A stretch of DNA of 64,000 nt from Galaxea fascicularis. Taxonomy: Eukaryota; Cnidaria; Anthozoa; Scleractinia; Euphylliidae. Below the pieces are notes generated by a model, which saw only the letters and a program-made list of their open reading frames with translations, did not search any database and was not told the DNA's origin. The stretch is from assembly GCA_948470475.1 (NCBI GenBank), contig OX419347.1, forward strand, positions 9,518,165 to 9,582,164, in the 5' to 3' direction. The translations under genes were made by a program, and so were the position numbers. This document shows positions 20,495 to 44,250 of the stretch, piece by piece (the stretch's first letter is position 1; every line of letters starts with the position of its first letter).

Positions 20495-21924
20495 ATGGGT
20501 CCGCGAATGAAAGAACTTCTTCCTACGTTGGTAAGTTTGACTGAGTGGAAATAAAATGTAGAAAATAATCACAAGATTCGTAAGCTATGACAGGTTTGTC
20601 TTGGCTCGATGCATTTCCCTGATTTCTAAGGTGACAGTCTTGAAGTTTTCTTGTGCTTTTCTAAATTTTAGCTTGCCTCAACCTGCAGCAATTACTAGTT
20701 GCTTATGGAAAGATTTCTGCATAGCCCCTTACATTAATAGTATACTTGCAACTCTGTAATTCCAAAAACAAGAGTTTGAGTCACAAAATGCTTGCGGAAA
20801 TCTTGCCATTGCCTTATTTATCTTGTGCAGCGTTACACAGATTGCTTCTTTTGTGTTCAGTAATGTTATAATGAGGGAGGGATGGGGGGCGGGGGAGTGG
20901 AGAGAGCTGCTACTGGGAAACCATGTTTGGAACTGCTAAGGTGAAGTGAACTTCCAGGATGAAAATTGATTGCCAGGCTATAGTATTGGCCGTTCCGAAA
21001 TTCAAAAGGGAAACTGGGGCGAGTTTCAAATTGGGAGTAATCGATAAATTGACACCACCACATGAAAAATAACATTGAGACTGGTTTTGGGGGACGCTGT
21101 CACAAAATTAGAGACGTTTGTATGGATTTTGAGCTATGTTTCAAGGTCCATAACTTGGTCTCTGTTCAACCTAAAAGAATCAAACTTGGTTAAACGACCA
21201 ATCTCAATGTTATCTTTCATGTGGTGGTGTCAATTTATCGATTACTTCAAATTTGAAACTCGCCCCAGTTCTCTTTTTAATTTCGGAACAGCCAATTGTG
21301 TGCTGAGCATCAAACATTCCCACAACTTCTTTATCCTCTTCACTGATCTCCAGACGTGTCTTGTAATGTAAGTTAGCAGAATCTATTCAATAATCAGGGC
21401 ATTCAATCTCTGATTATGTTTTTGTATATTCTCAAGGATATACTTGCTTAATCTTGCAGTAACAATGCAAGGAGAAATTATATGCTATCACTGTTAGGAG
21501 TTATTTTAAAACGGGTTAAAGGAAAGTATGAACCAAAATTAGAAATATATGCGAAAACCTTTTACGTGTTGGGTATGCTTACTTTATTAATATTTACACT
21601 GTAATCATACCACGCTTTAGCAGCATATCAGGTGAGTTTGGTCAAGCCATGGTTTGTATTATTTTTTGGCGAGATGCATTTGAGCCAAAATACCAATTGC
21701 GAATTTGGGTACAGTTATTTCTCATACAGTATGTTATGCCCTGTAGTTCTCAGTTATCTGGAGAGGGTCTGTATATACATGTAACTTAATAGAAATAAGG
21801 ACTTTTCTAATGTTAATGCTTCTCTGTTTTTCAGTTTTTGGCCAGCCTTTTGCTGATGACGTGGATTTTCGTGCTTGTGGCTGGCTACCACGTAGCAGTC
21901 AAGATGATGGATACAGTGGAGTAA
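20495..21924 (+). CDS. Candidate two-exon single-pass membrane microprotein, 41 (or 37) residues
   Basis: Exon 1 is 20495-20530 (MGPRMKELLPTL) and ends at a consensus donor GTAAGT. Exon 2 is 21835-21924, preceded by a pyrimidine-rich stretch and TTTCAG, and ends in TAA. Both junctions are phase 0. The product is 41 residues, or 37 from the second in-frame ATG at 20507. It has one hydrophobic segment (LFLASLLLMTWIFVLVAG), then YHVAVKMMDTVE. An AATAAA occurs near 22671. Length, topology and the VAV after the membrane segment recall OST4, the tiny oligosaccharyltransferase subunit, but similarity is weak and I do not assign it. Extra exons cannot be excluded. Confidence 0.45.
20706..20808. mobile_element. 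MITE copy with inverted ends, paired with 40409-40535
   Basis: Ends GGAAAGATTTCTGCATAGCC and GCGGAAATCTTGCC are imperfect inverted repeats. A second copy at 40409-40535 shares ends and the internal block GAGTTTGAGT. It lies in the intron of the microprotein candidate. Confidence 0.6.
20986..21295. mobile_element. Fold-back element with about 100-bp arms
   Basis: The left arm (from TTGGCCGTTCCGAAAT) and right arm (ending ATTTCGGAACAGCCAA) are about 100-bp imperfect reverse complements. They share the block ATCGATAAATTGACACCACC. About 115 bp separate them. No coding capacity is seen, and the target duplication could not be resolved. Confidence 0.75.
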
Positions 21925-23776
21925 GACGACAACATTCATTTGATGTTGCTATTCACAAATCAAGAGTTAACTGCATATTTCACCAAGTTTCAAGTTGAAG
22001 ATGTCATCCAAAACAACAGTTTGAACATTGTTCCACTTTGTTCACACTGATGACAGTTTTGCGCCAGATGTCAAGCAAAGGAAAAGATAAGGAAAGGTCT
22101 TGGTGGTCTAGTTTGAGAACCCTGTTGGTCGTACCAGTAATCTTATTTTCTCAAGGTTTGATTGAAAAACTAATGTGACTTTCTAGAACATTTGATGTTT
22201 GTATTTTCCTTGGCAATAACTGTAAAATAATGTCACAGTTGATACCTGTAAACGCTTACAATAATATTGCATTATAGTTGCGTTACTCTGTTGTTAGTTC
22301 CGGTGACATTGTTCATATGTGCGTTGGAACGATAAGATCGCATGCCTTGGTTGTTGTGCTCAGTTTTTGTGATCGATAGCACTCGCGTCCCTGCAGTTCA
22401 CCTTTTAGCCGTTGATTTTGTATCTGTTGTTCACCCCAAGGTCGAGATAGAGGTACGTTAACATTCAGAAATTTAGTTGTTATTTGCTAGATAGGCTAGT
22501 TGATCTCTTGCCCGCCAGGATAATAGAATATGACTTCACAGACAATTAACTTCTATTGATTGGTTTATGTTCAGCAAATTGTAGTTAATAATGTTTAAGA
22601 GACTCGATTTTGGTATACAATATAGGACAGTCTGTTATTGTTGTGCTTTTCAGTTTTTATGTATTGGTTAAATAAAGATTGCTGTGTTGGAAGACGATTC
22701 CAATACAGTCTGAAACCTATCGCTGTAACAATACCTATGTTCTTACAGATGTCCTTAGTAACCAGCCTAGTCCTCAGGCATTCTCAGCTCAGTCAAACCC
22801 ATCTGTCAGTGGTGACTTCACAGAGAGAGACTCGCCGAGAACACCTAGCAAATACTGCCAGAACACGACGGAACTTTGAACGGAAAAGCAACGCAAAATA
22901 ACAGACTAAAATGGTTATTCCACAAAGTTAGAACTTACTGTCGTTTGTGGACACTTCCATTATCCTAGATTGTCGCATTGGTGGGAAACTTTCACACGAT
23001 ATGGCGTGGAAACTAATAAATTCCAACCAGGGTTTTTTTGTGCTAAAATCAGGGTTTTTTTTTCCAATATTTGCAAGGTGTCCTGTTGCCCACTTCTTTC
23101 CAGACTTTGCATAGACAAAGGGACAAGAGGGAACACCTAGGGACTAGGCTGGTTAGTTGGGAAGTTCAACCATTGTCATGAGCTGTAATGTATGCATGAT
23201 ACTGAAAGTGTCTCCTAAAGAACGGAGTCATCCCACGGTACTGATCATGATTTAACTGGGTTTTATGCACATGTTGTTTTCACATCCCAGTTCCCCAGCT
23301 TACAATAATATTCTGATCTGCAGTCCCCAATTGGCTGGTAAGATAATAAATCTGAATGTGATGACACTCAATCTTGTATCCATGCTTTGGTTAGCTGCAG
23401 TAGAGAAATTGACCTTTAATCTTTAATATAAACATGTATATTCTCCTTACAGCTAGTCATCGCACATTTCATGTTACTTGTAGGTAGAATTTGTATAAAC
23501 ATTAACAAGTGGTCCTTGCAACATTATTGATCCTTTTCTGTATTCTTATGTTTGTCGAACTGGTGATATGGTGGTCACTATTGCTTGAAATAATTTTTAA
23601 CAACTTCTCCCTACTTCTACAGGAAAAATGAAGGGGCAACAATTTATGAGAATTTAACTTTTGGTCTTAGGGTTTAAAGGACTAAGAAACAGTCTACACG
23701 AAAACACCAAATAATGCAAAACAGCTCTGAAAAATACTTTCTGGGCCAAAACACTTTTGCATATTGTCAACCCGGG
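21925..23776. other. Intergenic or 3' UTR; possible orphan exon at 22749-22880
   Basis: Most of this is AT-rich sequence without features. At 22749-22880, after a TTCTTACAG acceptor, an open frame reads DVLSNQPSPQAFSAQ and then DFTERDSPRTPSK to a TGA. Its composition is protein-like, but a second frame is also open here and no partner exon in matching phase was found. Confidence 0.3.
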
Positions 23777-24072
23777 GAGCAGGGTTGGCGCAGTGGTGAG
23801 AGCGCTTGCCTTCCACCAATGTGTCATGGGTTCGATTCTCGGGCTCGGCGTCATAAGTGGGCTGAGTTTGTTGGTTCTCTACTCTGCTCTGAGAGGTTTT
23901 TCTCCGGGTACTCCGGTTTTCCCCTCTCTCCAAAAACCAACATTTCATTTGATTTAGTTTGATTTGAGAATTGTAAAATAATTTAGAATTGCAAAGAATT
24001 GTAAGGCGCATTTGATCATATTCACATGCTAATTTGCGCCTAATAAGTAATAAATTATTATTATTATTATTA
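23777..24072 (+). mobile_element. tRNA-headed SINE, type A, full-length copy
   Basis: The head contains an A-box-like TGGCGCAGTGGTGAGAG and a B-box GGTTCGATTC with tRNA spacing. A body containing GGGCTGAGTTTGTTGGTTCT follows, and the tail is ATT-rich (TAATAAATTATTATTATT). Three other copies in the window share this order (28651, 32325 and 37861). The tRNA fold is incomplete, so this is a SINE promoter and not a tRNA gene. Confidence 0.8.
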
Positions 24073-26936
24073 ACCCTTTGACTGCCTATCAGGACTTAAA
24101 ACAGGGCAAAAGAGTAAATATTTACCCTTACAGTCTGTAAATTAACTGTCATGAAAAAGATCAGAATAATAGAATTTTATTTTTTAAAAAATCACGTACA
24201 TATTACTTTTCTGCAGTAGAAATTGTAGTTTTTCAACTTCATCACAAACTTTAGCCCAGCTCATATGCAGTTTGTATTACATTACTTAGCTGCCTAAACA
24301 TGAGTCACTGCTGTTACATCCCAAATGCAGTGATAGTAAAAGGCCTTAAAATCAGAATAACAAACGTTACAATATCAATGTAAGATTTATAACAGGTGTC
24401 TCATACTCTCCCAGAAGTGAGACGGTTACAGTCTAATTACATTGATAAATTAGAGTAAATTCACTTAACTATCTACAAGTTACATGTGTGACAAAACACT
24501 ACACAAACAAAGCAAATCATATTTCACAAAATGATTACTGTGAAAATCCAAAAACTGTGAAAACTAGAAATATTTTTGGAATGTTATGGTGTTTCAAGTA
24601 AAAAGCCAATCACATCAGAAAACTAAACCACAAACAGTAACGTGTTTCATTCACACAGTAACATGGCATAAATCAATAAATAATAGATAGCAGTCCCCAA
24701 GAACGGAATAACAATTTTAAGTATTAATTCTTTACAGAACATTATTTGCACTTTTGCACTGTAGTTAAATGTTAGCATGCCTGAGAACATGGTTTTGAAT
24801 ACCTTGACAGTAGTGCCTAAATGGTACTCCAGAAAGAGTCCAGTTTGTACTTTTAAAAAATGTTTAAGGAGAAAAAAAGCCATAAACAAACATGGTCCCC
24901 ATCAATATTAACATATGGGAAAGATGTTAATGATCATACAGTATGCATGGGTCAATTAAAATCATGTTACATGAACTTCAATGACGACAAAAAAATAATT
25001 TATAATTTATTTAATTTGTAACTTTGCTCCACTATTCAAGACAAAAAAGGCAAACATCAACCAAAGGGTACAAGGGGCTTACTCCATGCACTAGTTCATT
25101 GGTATTACTGTATCCCCACCCTTCCCCCACTAACCAACCAAGCTGAGTTGATACACTTGGCCTTGTAAAATGTATTGATATGTAATCCTTTCAGCCCCTT
25201 GTAGCCAGAACTGTACTGTAATTAATACAATATAAATGTTATAAAGGCTTTCACGACAAGTGAAATGTAACAAACACAGCTTGTTGAGAATGGTGACTCC
25301 AGGGATAATTTCTTTGAATATGCTTGACTTTGTACACTAACATCCTCAAGAATTTGTTTGTTGGCTCATAATCAGTCTTGTATAATACTTAAGAGTATCT
25401 ATATAACCAAAACATCGAGCAAATAGAAATAACTGGGACAAGATATGCATGTACAGTCAAAGTCAATATTAGATGCCCTATGTGGATTAACATTTCTGTC
25501 AATCATAGCTCCAGTTTGTCTTGGTTTTCTCCATATTTTGCTCATTTTGTTTCACAAGGCAAGAATTACTGTGACAAGCTTAATTACTTCCTCAGCCCTA
25601 AACTGTTGCATTTGGAGTGCAGTATATTATTTTGAAGTCCAATTTTAGCAAATGCCAAACTTTATTATTGAAAGCAAAAAGAGACTGAAGTACTCTCTGC
25701 CCTTGCATAAAAGATGTAAACAGCATCAATATAATGATGCCACAAAGGGACATAAATATTGCAAACTTACTGTGAAAATCCAAAAACTGTAAACACTAGA
25801 AATATTTGTGGAATGTTATTCTGTTTCAAGTAAATTATAAAAGCCAATCATGCTTGAGAAAACTAATTACAGTTGCTTGTGGTTTCATGTTGCTTCTGAC
25901 TGTCAAAACAGAATCAAAGTGTTCACGGTTTTTGGGTTCACTTAATTGTCTGACTAAAAATGAACTAATTAGCTTCCAAAACAGATGAACATTGAAACGT
26001 CTGTTTTACAAGCTTTTTTTCACTCAAGGTACACACATACAGCACCATCTTCAAGTGTCTCGAGTTCACCCATCCAGAGGTTTCAATGGAACCCAGCTCC
26101 TGCCAGAGCTCCACTGGCTGACAGAGTCATTGAGTCACCGGTTACTTGGCCATGTTGGTCAACAATTACATGTACATGTACTTGAAAAATATTCTTAAAA
26201 TGGCTGCTTCGATTGCCACAGTTACCTATTGTCACAGGGGCATACATCTGCTACAAATCTTATTGAAAGCCCTGCATATCATTAGAGACGGTCATAAATT
26301 TACAGTTTCCTAGTAAATTCTATGTACTCAACAAAAACTACGAAATCCATTCTAAAAACTGTCTTCTGTTCAAAGTAGCATTTGTGGCTTAATAACATCT
26401 CAACAAAGAGATTCAATAAATAATCTTGGAAACCACAACAATATTATCATTAACATTAATTTAAAACTCAGCCCTTGTACACTGTAAGCTTTGCTACTAA
26501 CTGGCCCTTTTTCAGCTTACCAGTCTGGTCTACAAATTTTGTCCTGGGTACCTTAGTAACAATGCATAATAAGATTATTTGCCTGTACAAGACATTTAGC
26601 TACTAGCAACCCCTTCATCTTATCCAGGTTTCTATACATATCAGCAAACCATGTACTATACTCTTAAAAGCAAATGAAATGGCAGATAAGTTCCCTTTTG
26701 TCAACTGAAAGTTTACACCAAGAACTATGAATCAATTAATATTCTTGGCCAAAAGAAATTTCAGGTAAGCTATTTGTATATCACAGAGACTGGGGATAAT
26801 GATAAAAAAGTGCCACAGTCAACCATAAAGGCTATGCAAACTTGCAGTGAACATTATTTTTAGTTTCCTCTTTTATGTTGTAAAGTGACCGTAAATGCTA
26901 TATTGGTTGATGATACAATTTCCCCTTAAATATTAT
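24073..26936. other. Intergenic and MIER 3' region; one ~100-bp direct repeat
   Basis: 24531-24632 and 25767-25870 are diverged direct copies (shared GTGAAAATCCAAAAACTGT). Otherwise the region is AT-rich and featureless. The left part of MIER 3' UTR must fall just below 26937; a polyadenylation site was not fixed. Confidence 0.4.
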
Positions 26937-38901
<11,965 letters not shown>

Positions 38902-39057
38902 GTTTAGTAAATTTCTCTGCGGCAAAGCGTCCAAGCATGCGTTATACAAAGCAACGAATTCTGGGAGAATAACCATAAAACCTTGCGATGGAAAGCGAGG
39001 CTTGGTTACCTAATAAAAGCTTGGTTCCACAGGTTCTCGTCCTCTTGAGACTAGAAT
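38902..39057. promoter_or_regulatory. Short divergent promoter between MIER and a small membrane protein gene
   Basis: The MIER ATG (38899-38901, minus) and the likely plus-strand ATG (39058) are 156 bp apart and transcribed outward. This tight head-to-head layout implies one shared promoter. No TATA box is evident. It is inferred from geometry. Confidence 0.5.
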
Positions 39058-41797
39058 ATGGTTGGTGTTGTTGGATATTTCTTTGAAAATTTGTTGACTT
39101 TGAAGGAGTGTTACGATCTTCGGCTCAATAGGAATTCAGGTTAATCTTTGTAGTGTTTCCTGTTAATTAGGGTGGTGTGAAGAAGTTTGATTATCCAAAG
39201 TACGTGTGGTCTCCCTCCGGTGGATGGTGGTGTAATCCACGCAACTGGAAGAGAAACACAGCTATAGCTTTTGGAATCCTTCTGGGGTTGTGCATACCTG
39301 TTCATTTTATCAGTTGGTCTCTAGAGGTAAATGAACATTCAGCTTAATGGTAAAGATTACTAAATTTACAGATGTAAATGTGTTACAATAATAATACCGG
39401 GCAATACAAAAAATTCCCATGCCCCATATTTTTAGCTGAACTACTTTGCTCATCTTTGTAAGTTAACGGCGACCTTGGTTAGATTCTTGATGCTCCTGGT
39501 AAAAGTTATTATGGGTGACAATTTTAGTTGTTGAGAACTTGGAGTGGTTTTATAATATTTTTAGGCAGTGTAAAACCATAAAGATCCACTCCTTGGATGG
39601 CTCAGTCCTATGTTTTGAAAGATTCATCACTCTTTTTTTCTTAACCAGTTTGTAGATTATGACAGAACTTGACAATATCTTGCATGTGCACAGCCATTTT
39701 TAGCTGTGTGAGTATAACCAGAAGTCTGGGAACTCAAGTGTGTGTGGTTGATGGTACATGTATATGCCACTTAGCCTTACACCTACTACATGCAATGCTA
39801 TGATTCTGGCATGACCAGTGAGTGTTTTGAAAAAAAAAAGGTATATACTCTGCAGACTGGTTTCTCAGGTGAAGTGTTGGTCAAATACTCCCTTTCTAAT
39901 GAGAAATGCTAAACTTGGAAAAACTCATTATTTTATCACTTATTTATAGTTAGATCATCATCAAAAATTAGCTTTTCTTCAGATCCATTTTTAATCTCTC
40001 AGTGATCCTCAATAGAACCTTCCATGAGTTTTTGAAGAACACTATTCATCCTATAATATTACGACAGCCTAACTTTTCAATTCCCAGACACAACACAGTA
40101 ACATATGCAAAACGTTCATTGTGCTATCTAGGACCCAATTTATGGAGCAAGTTGTGTATTTATTCTTTTATTGATTACTTTTCCATCAGAGGCGCTATGT
40201 CCCACCTTACAGACACATTCCCTCTCAGCGATTTTGCAAATATGCCAAGGTAAGTCAAAAGCAGTGTTACATGTTTTTTGAAGAACCTTTATTTACAAAT
40301 GTTCTACAGTGTATGTATTAACAGAAATGTGATCACGACAAAAGGGTGCAAAGGTGGTCACCCAAAGCATACCAGCATAGTTTCTGAAGTTTGAGTCCAA
40401 GACATAAATTGGAAAGATTTTTGCACAGCCCCATATGTTAATTATAGATGTGTCACTGTCATACTAATCCTGTTCCGAAAACACATAGAGTTTGAGTTGC
40501 AAAATACTTGTATGGGGCTGTGAGGAAATCTTGCCTATGAATTTAATGTTGTACTTCTTTATATGTTAAGTTTAGGGCTTGGTGCAAGAAGGGTGTATTA
40601 TTAGTAATAATAAATATTATTGATAATTTGCATAATTTGTAGAAGGAGAATCTAGGAAAGTAGACGGCACTCAGGAGGTAACAACATCATTTTTTCCCCT
40701 GCATTTTCTGTTTTCCTGGTGAATCATAGCCGGCGAAACTAGGAAAGTAGCTAGTGATATCACCAGTGGCTAGTACTTTTTGAATAGGGTTAAATGCAAT
40801 TTAACTTAGTTAACGACTAGGAGTAAGTTGCTCTGTTTGTTGTGGTGTGGCATGGCGTTAGCGTGTTATAAGTATTTTGGGATCGTTGCCTGCTGCATTA
40901 TTTAGCGTGTGCATGTGTTATTTGCATGTTGGGCCTCTCTGTGGCGTCTTTTGGCAGTTCGAGCGGTCAGCGGTTCGCTTTGCACATTATGCGTGTGCCT
41001 TTGCATGGTTTTGTTTAGCTCAGCGTTTTGGTGTGTTGGCGTTCGCTGGGCTTTCGATTATTTCCCCTCCCTCCTCTCCCTATTGGGGATTGTTTTTTCC
41101 ATTGAACTTATGGTTCAGTGTGACGGGTGCTTGTTTCGGGGTCTGGGGTGTCGGGCGGGGATCGTGGCTGGGTTGCAGGTAGGGCAGGCTTATGGGGTGT
41201 TCCACTGACCGGGGGTTGGGTCTTCGGTACCAGTCCCCAGATCCTTGAGCACCCAATCTCCATTTGCGACACAGGCATTAACAACCCTGATTTGGCTGTA
41301 TCTATTTTGTGGCCAAAATTTTGGCTTTGAGAAAAAGACATAAGGACTGTGCTGATTCAAGGCACAGGGTTCATACGGTTCCTGGAAATCCTGGAAAGTA
41401 CTTGAGTTTTAGTCTAGTATTTTCCAAGACTGGAAAGTCCTTAAAAAAGAAAGGAGGTCCTGGAATTTCCTGGAAATCTGTAAACTCAAGTAATAAAGGG
41501 TTCTTGACAGAAATTTAGGAGCAACCAAATGGGAAGATCCAACGAGTGAAAAAAAAATGTGGATTATGTGTCTGGGAAAGAAACATTCTTAGGTGTGGAA
41601 AAGTCCTGGAAAATTGTTTCAGAAGAAGGGTATGAACCTTGTAGACAATAGTATATTGTGCAGTCTGTGTCTATGTAGCTTCCAGTTCTCAGTTATGAAA
41701 CAGAAATCATTACCCCTTTTGGGGGTTTTATTCATATCTGCAGGAAGATGATCCAAGTTTACCAGATGACTACCAGCTTATCAAATGGTCCAAATAA
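39058..41797 (+). CDS. Small single-pass membrane protein, about 70 residues
   Basis: Two exons are solid. Exon 39171-39326 encodes GGVKKFDYPKYVWSPSGGWW, then CNPRNWKRN, then a membrane segment TAIAFGILLGLCIPVHFISW. Exon 41744-41797 encodes EDDPSLPDDYQLIKWSK and the stop. Both are phase 0 with AG/GT borders. The start is less certain. An ATG at 39058-39060 lies directly on a possible (weak) GT donor and would give M joined to GG. The longer frame from that ATG to 39139 does not join in phase. The WSPSGGWW and NWKRN block looks like a conserved small organellar or ER membrane protein, but I do not recognise its name. A LINE scrap and a MITE lie in its 2.4-kb intron. Confidence 0.65.
40002..40190 (+). 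mobile_element. LINE ORF2 3' end fragment
   Basis: The frame contains SIPRHNTVTYAKRSLCYLGP followed by NLWSKL. This resembles the conserved C-terminal tail of CR1/L2-like ORF2 proteins (pattern YG--S-RY-G---WN-L). Only about 60 codons remain. It lies in the intron of the small membrane protein gene. Confidence 0.6.
40409..40535. mobile_element. MITE copy, second member of the 20706 family
   Basis: Ends TTGGAAAGATTTTTGCACAG and the right end containing GGGGCTGTGAGGAAATCTT are inverted repeats. It shares the internal GAGTTTGAGT with the copy at 20.7 kb. Confidence 0.65.
40830..41340. other. GC/T-rich stretch of unknown origin in an intron
   Basis: Composition differs from the AT-rich surroundings (G and T rich, with overlapping open frames of about 100 codons at 40877-41208). 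I recognise no domain. It may be the 5' region of a retroelement. Confidence 0.3.
41364..41642. mobile_element. MITE with inverted ACAGGGTTCATAC-type ends
   Basis: The left end ACAGGGTTCATAC pairs with the right end GTATGAACCTTGT. The interior repeats CCTGGAAAT/CCTGGAAAGT motifs. It sits just upstream of the last exon of the small membrane protein gene. Confidence 0.65.
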
Positions 41798-42183
41798 ATC
41801 GACCTCACTTATGTTATGTTTTCTAATTGTATTATAGCTGTTCTTTCCTCATCATGTTTCTGCATTTAAGTGGGTGTTCTCTTGAAAGTGTGAAATCTTC
41901 TCACCCTAAGGGTTTAGCCCTTTAAATCTAAGATCATGATATTTTTCAAGATGTTAACTTGTGTCAGAGAAATGAGTTTAAATTAAGAGGATGTTGCAGT
42001 GAAAAACTGTGTTATGAATAATGACGGATGTAAAAGGCAAATCAGAAACTGAAGTTCAACAGGCTTGGAGTAAGGGTGTTGGTTATTGTCTCAATGAAAT
42101 GTGTGATTTTTATAATCATCAAGTTGTCTACTCTTTTATGACCACATTTACGTTGCTTGAGGCGGAGTTAGTATGTAGTGTTA

Positions 42184-42630
42184 AGGCCTGTTTAAACGGT
42201 TTCAACATTTGACCAACATTTGTTCAACAAAAGTTGAACGGATGTTGGTCAAATGTTGGATGCAAAAACAAAGTTGTGCAGAGGCCCGTTCGAACGGTTC
42301 CAACATTGTGCCAACTTCTTCCCTGTTTACGCAAACGATAGATGCCAGATTGACTTGATGTGAGCATGGGTGTGTTCTACAATTGTTGTACAGAAGTGTT
42401 CAAACGGCTTCAACACTATTCAACATTTTCAAGAACAAAGGAAAAGTTAAATCGATGTTGAATGAAAGTTTAAACCAATTTAAACTTGATTCAACACACT
42501 TTCAACAAGCTTTCAACATTTTTTACGCTTTCAACAATGTTGGACCACCTGTTCGGATGCACCCAACATTTAGTTCAACAAAGTGTTAAACGCATGTTGA
42601 AGCAAATGTTGAAACCGTTTAAACGGGCCT
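42184..42630. mobile_element. Harbinger-type MITE built of TTCAACA motifs, TTA duplication
   Basis: It is flanked by TTA at 42181-42183 and 42631-42633. Ends AGGCCTGTTTAAACGGTTTC and the complement of AAACGGGCCT are inverted repeats of about 28 bp. The interior is a patchwork of CAACATTTG and TTCAAC motifs in both orientations. A 3-bp TWA duplication with AGGCC ends fits PIF/Harbinger elements. Confidence 0.8.
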
Positions 42631-43255
42631 TTATCTGTGTGAATGTCCTAGCAATGCAACACTGCCAAGTTGTTAGAATATGCGTACTGTATCGCAGTTT
42701 TAGAAATGGCTCTTCGGGCCCAAAAAGCATACAGGACTTTTGAGAAATGGGCCCCTGGCCTCTAAAACTCATACTGGTTTTCAGACCTGGCCTGGCCAGT
42801 TACCAATTTCCCCACTGGCGTTTTGGTAACATAGTCAAGCTTGGCATCAGTGCCGAAGTAAAGAAGTTGTAAAATTCAGCTCAAATGATATATTTGTTAC
42901 TTGTATAATTTCTCTATTATCATCTGGAGTTGAAAAGACAAATACGTTCATACACTCTCATGGTTCCCTTGAAAACGATACCCGATTTTAGACCATAATA
43001 GTCATAATTTATACCCGTTTTGAGACCAAAACGGTTCAAAAACCAGCCCTTTGGGGTGGTACATACCCTTATGGCTCAAATAGGGAAGTATCCCCCTGGA
43101 AGATTTTTTCGTGTTTTGCATTTTCACCACCAAAGCACTAGCTGAATATGAAATACATAGCCCTTTTTGTTACATTTTCAAAGCCTTAAATCAGCTAACA
43201 TCTGTGTTAGCAAAATGAACAAAACCTATGGACAGGGTTGCTTATGCCTGGAAGG

Positions 43256-43453
43256 AATAGGCCATTTCCGAATTACCTTTAAGCCTCTTTTTCAAATCGA
43301 GTCTAGGTGCTCATCCTCTTATATGCAAATCAATGTTCATTCACACGCAATTTAACACATTTCATATGAATGAGAATTGATTTGCATATGAAAGGCTGAG
43401 CACCTAGACTCCCTTTGAAAAAGAGGCCTGAGGTAATTCGGAAATTGTCTATT
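43256..43453. mobile_element. Palindromic MITE, about 200 bp
   Basis: Arms of about 58 bp (AATAGGCCATTTCCGAATTA and its inverted partner ending CGGAAATTGTCTATT) flank a second inner palindrome (ATATGCAAATCAAT and ATTGATTTGCATAT). A LINE fragment starts directly after it. Confidence 0.8.
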
Positions 43454-43456
43454 TGG

Positions 43457-44250
43457 ACTCGCAATCAGTCTGAAAAAGACCAACATAGGCGCACAGGATT
43501 CAAGCCACGTACCTCCATCAGCATCAACGACTACACCCTGGAAGTGGTAGAGCGCTTTACGTACCTTGGTTCCACATTCTCTACCAGCCTGTCGTTTGAC
43601 AGAGAGATCAACTGGTGGAAAGGGGTAGCCGCAGCAACCATAGCCATGCTGTCGAAAAGGTTGGGGGACAACAGGATGCCCACAGAGAACACTAAAATGC
43701 GAGTCTATCAGGTCTGCACCCTCAGCCCTCCCCTCTATGACAGTGAGACATGGACCACATAAGACAGGAGCGTCGTCTGAACAGCTTCCACATGCGCTGA
43801 TTTAAACGCATTCTTGGCATCACCAGACAGGACCACAATTCCCAGTATGTTCTCCATGCTGAGTCAGCGACGTCTTCGCTGGCTCGGTGTATGGAAGATG
43901 GGCGTATCCCAAACGACCTGCTAGACGGCCAATTTGGCACTGGTACCAGAAGTTCTGAACGCCCCACTCTCAGGTTCAAGGATGTCTGCAAATGTGACAT
44001 GAAAAGATGGAACAATGACCTTGAACCCTGAGAGTTCGCAGCCGACGACCTCGATCACTGGCGTCAAACCGTGCAGAGAGAGGAGACCTCGCAAGCAGCA
44101 GAGAAACATGGGCGCTGCAAACAGTGTGCAGCTTTTGCTTCAGCTCAGTCTTCCTGCTTCATCTGCACCAACTGTAATAGTGACTGTACATGTCACTCTA
44201 GAATCGGGTTGTCCAGCCATACACTTTTATCTCAAACGGAAATTTTTCAA
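43457..44250 (+). mobile_element. 5'-truncated LINE ORF2 3' end
   Basis: Plus-strand frames read YTLEVVERFTYLGSTFS, then MRVYQVCTLSPPLYDSETWT, then (after a stop and a frame change) CMEDGRIPNDLLDGQFGTGT and RFKDVCKCDMKRWNNDLEP. A Cys-rich end (CTNCNSDCTCHSRIGLSSH) closes it. This is the post-RT region of the same LINE type as at 1500-4090. The 5' three quarters are absent, as expected of truncated reverse transcription. Stops show it is dead. Confidence 0.8.

Noticed and set aside
22638..22901. Second open frame (MSLVTSLVLRHSQLSQTH) overlapping the orphan exon
   Set aside because: Its composition is less protein-like than the alternative frame and neither can be joined to a neighbour in phase.
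23783..23855. tRNA gene
   Set aside because: A- and B-box look-alikes are present but the cloverleaf is incomplete and three further copies share the same non-tRNA body and ATT tail.
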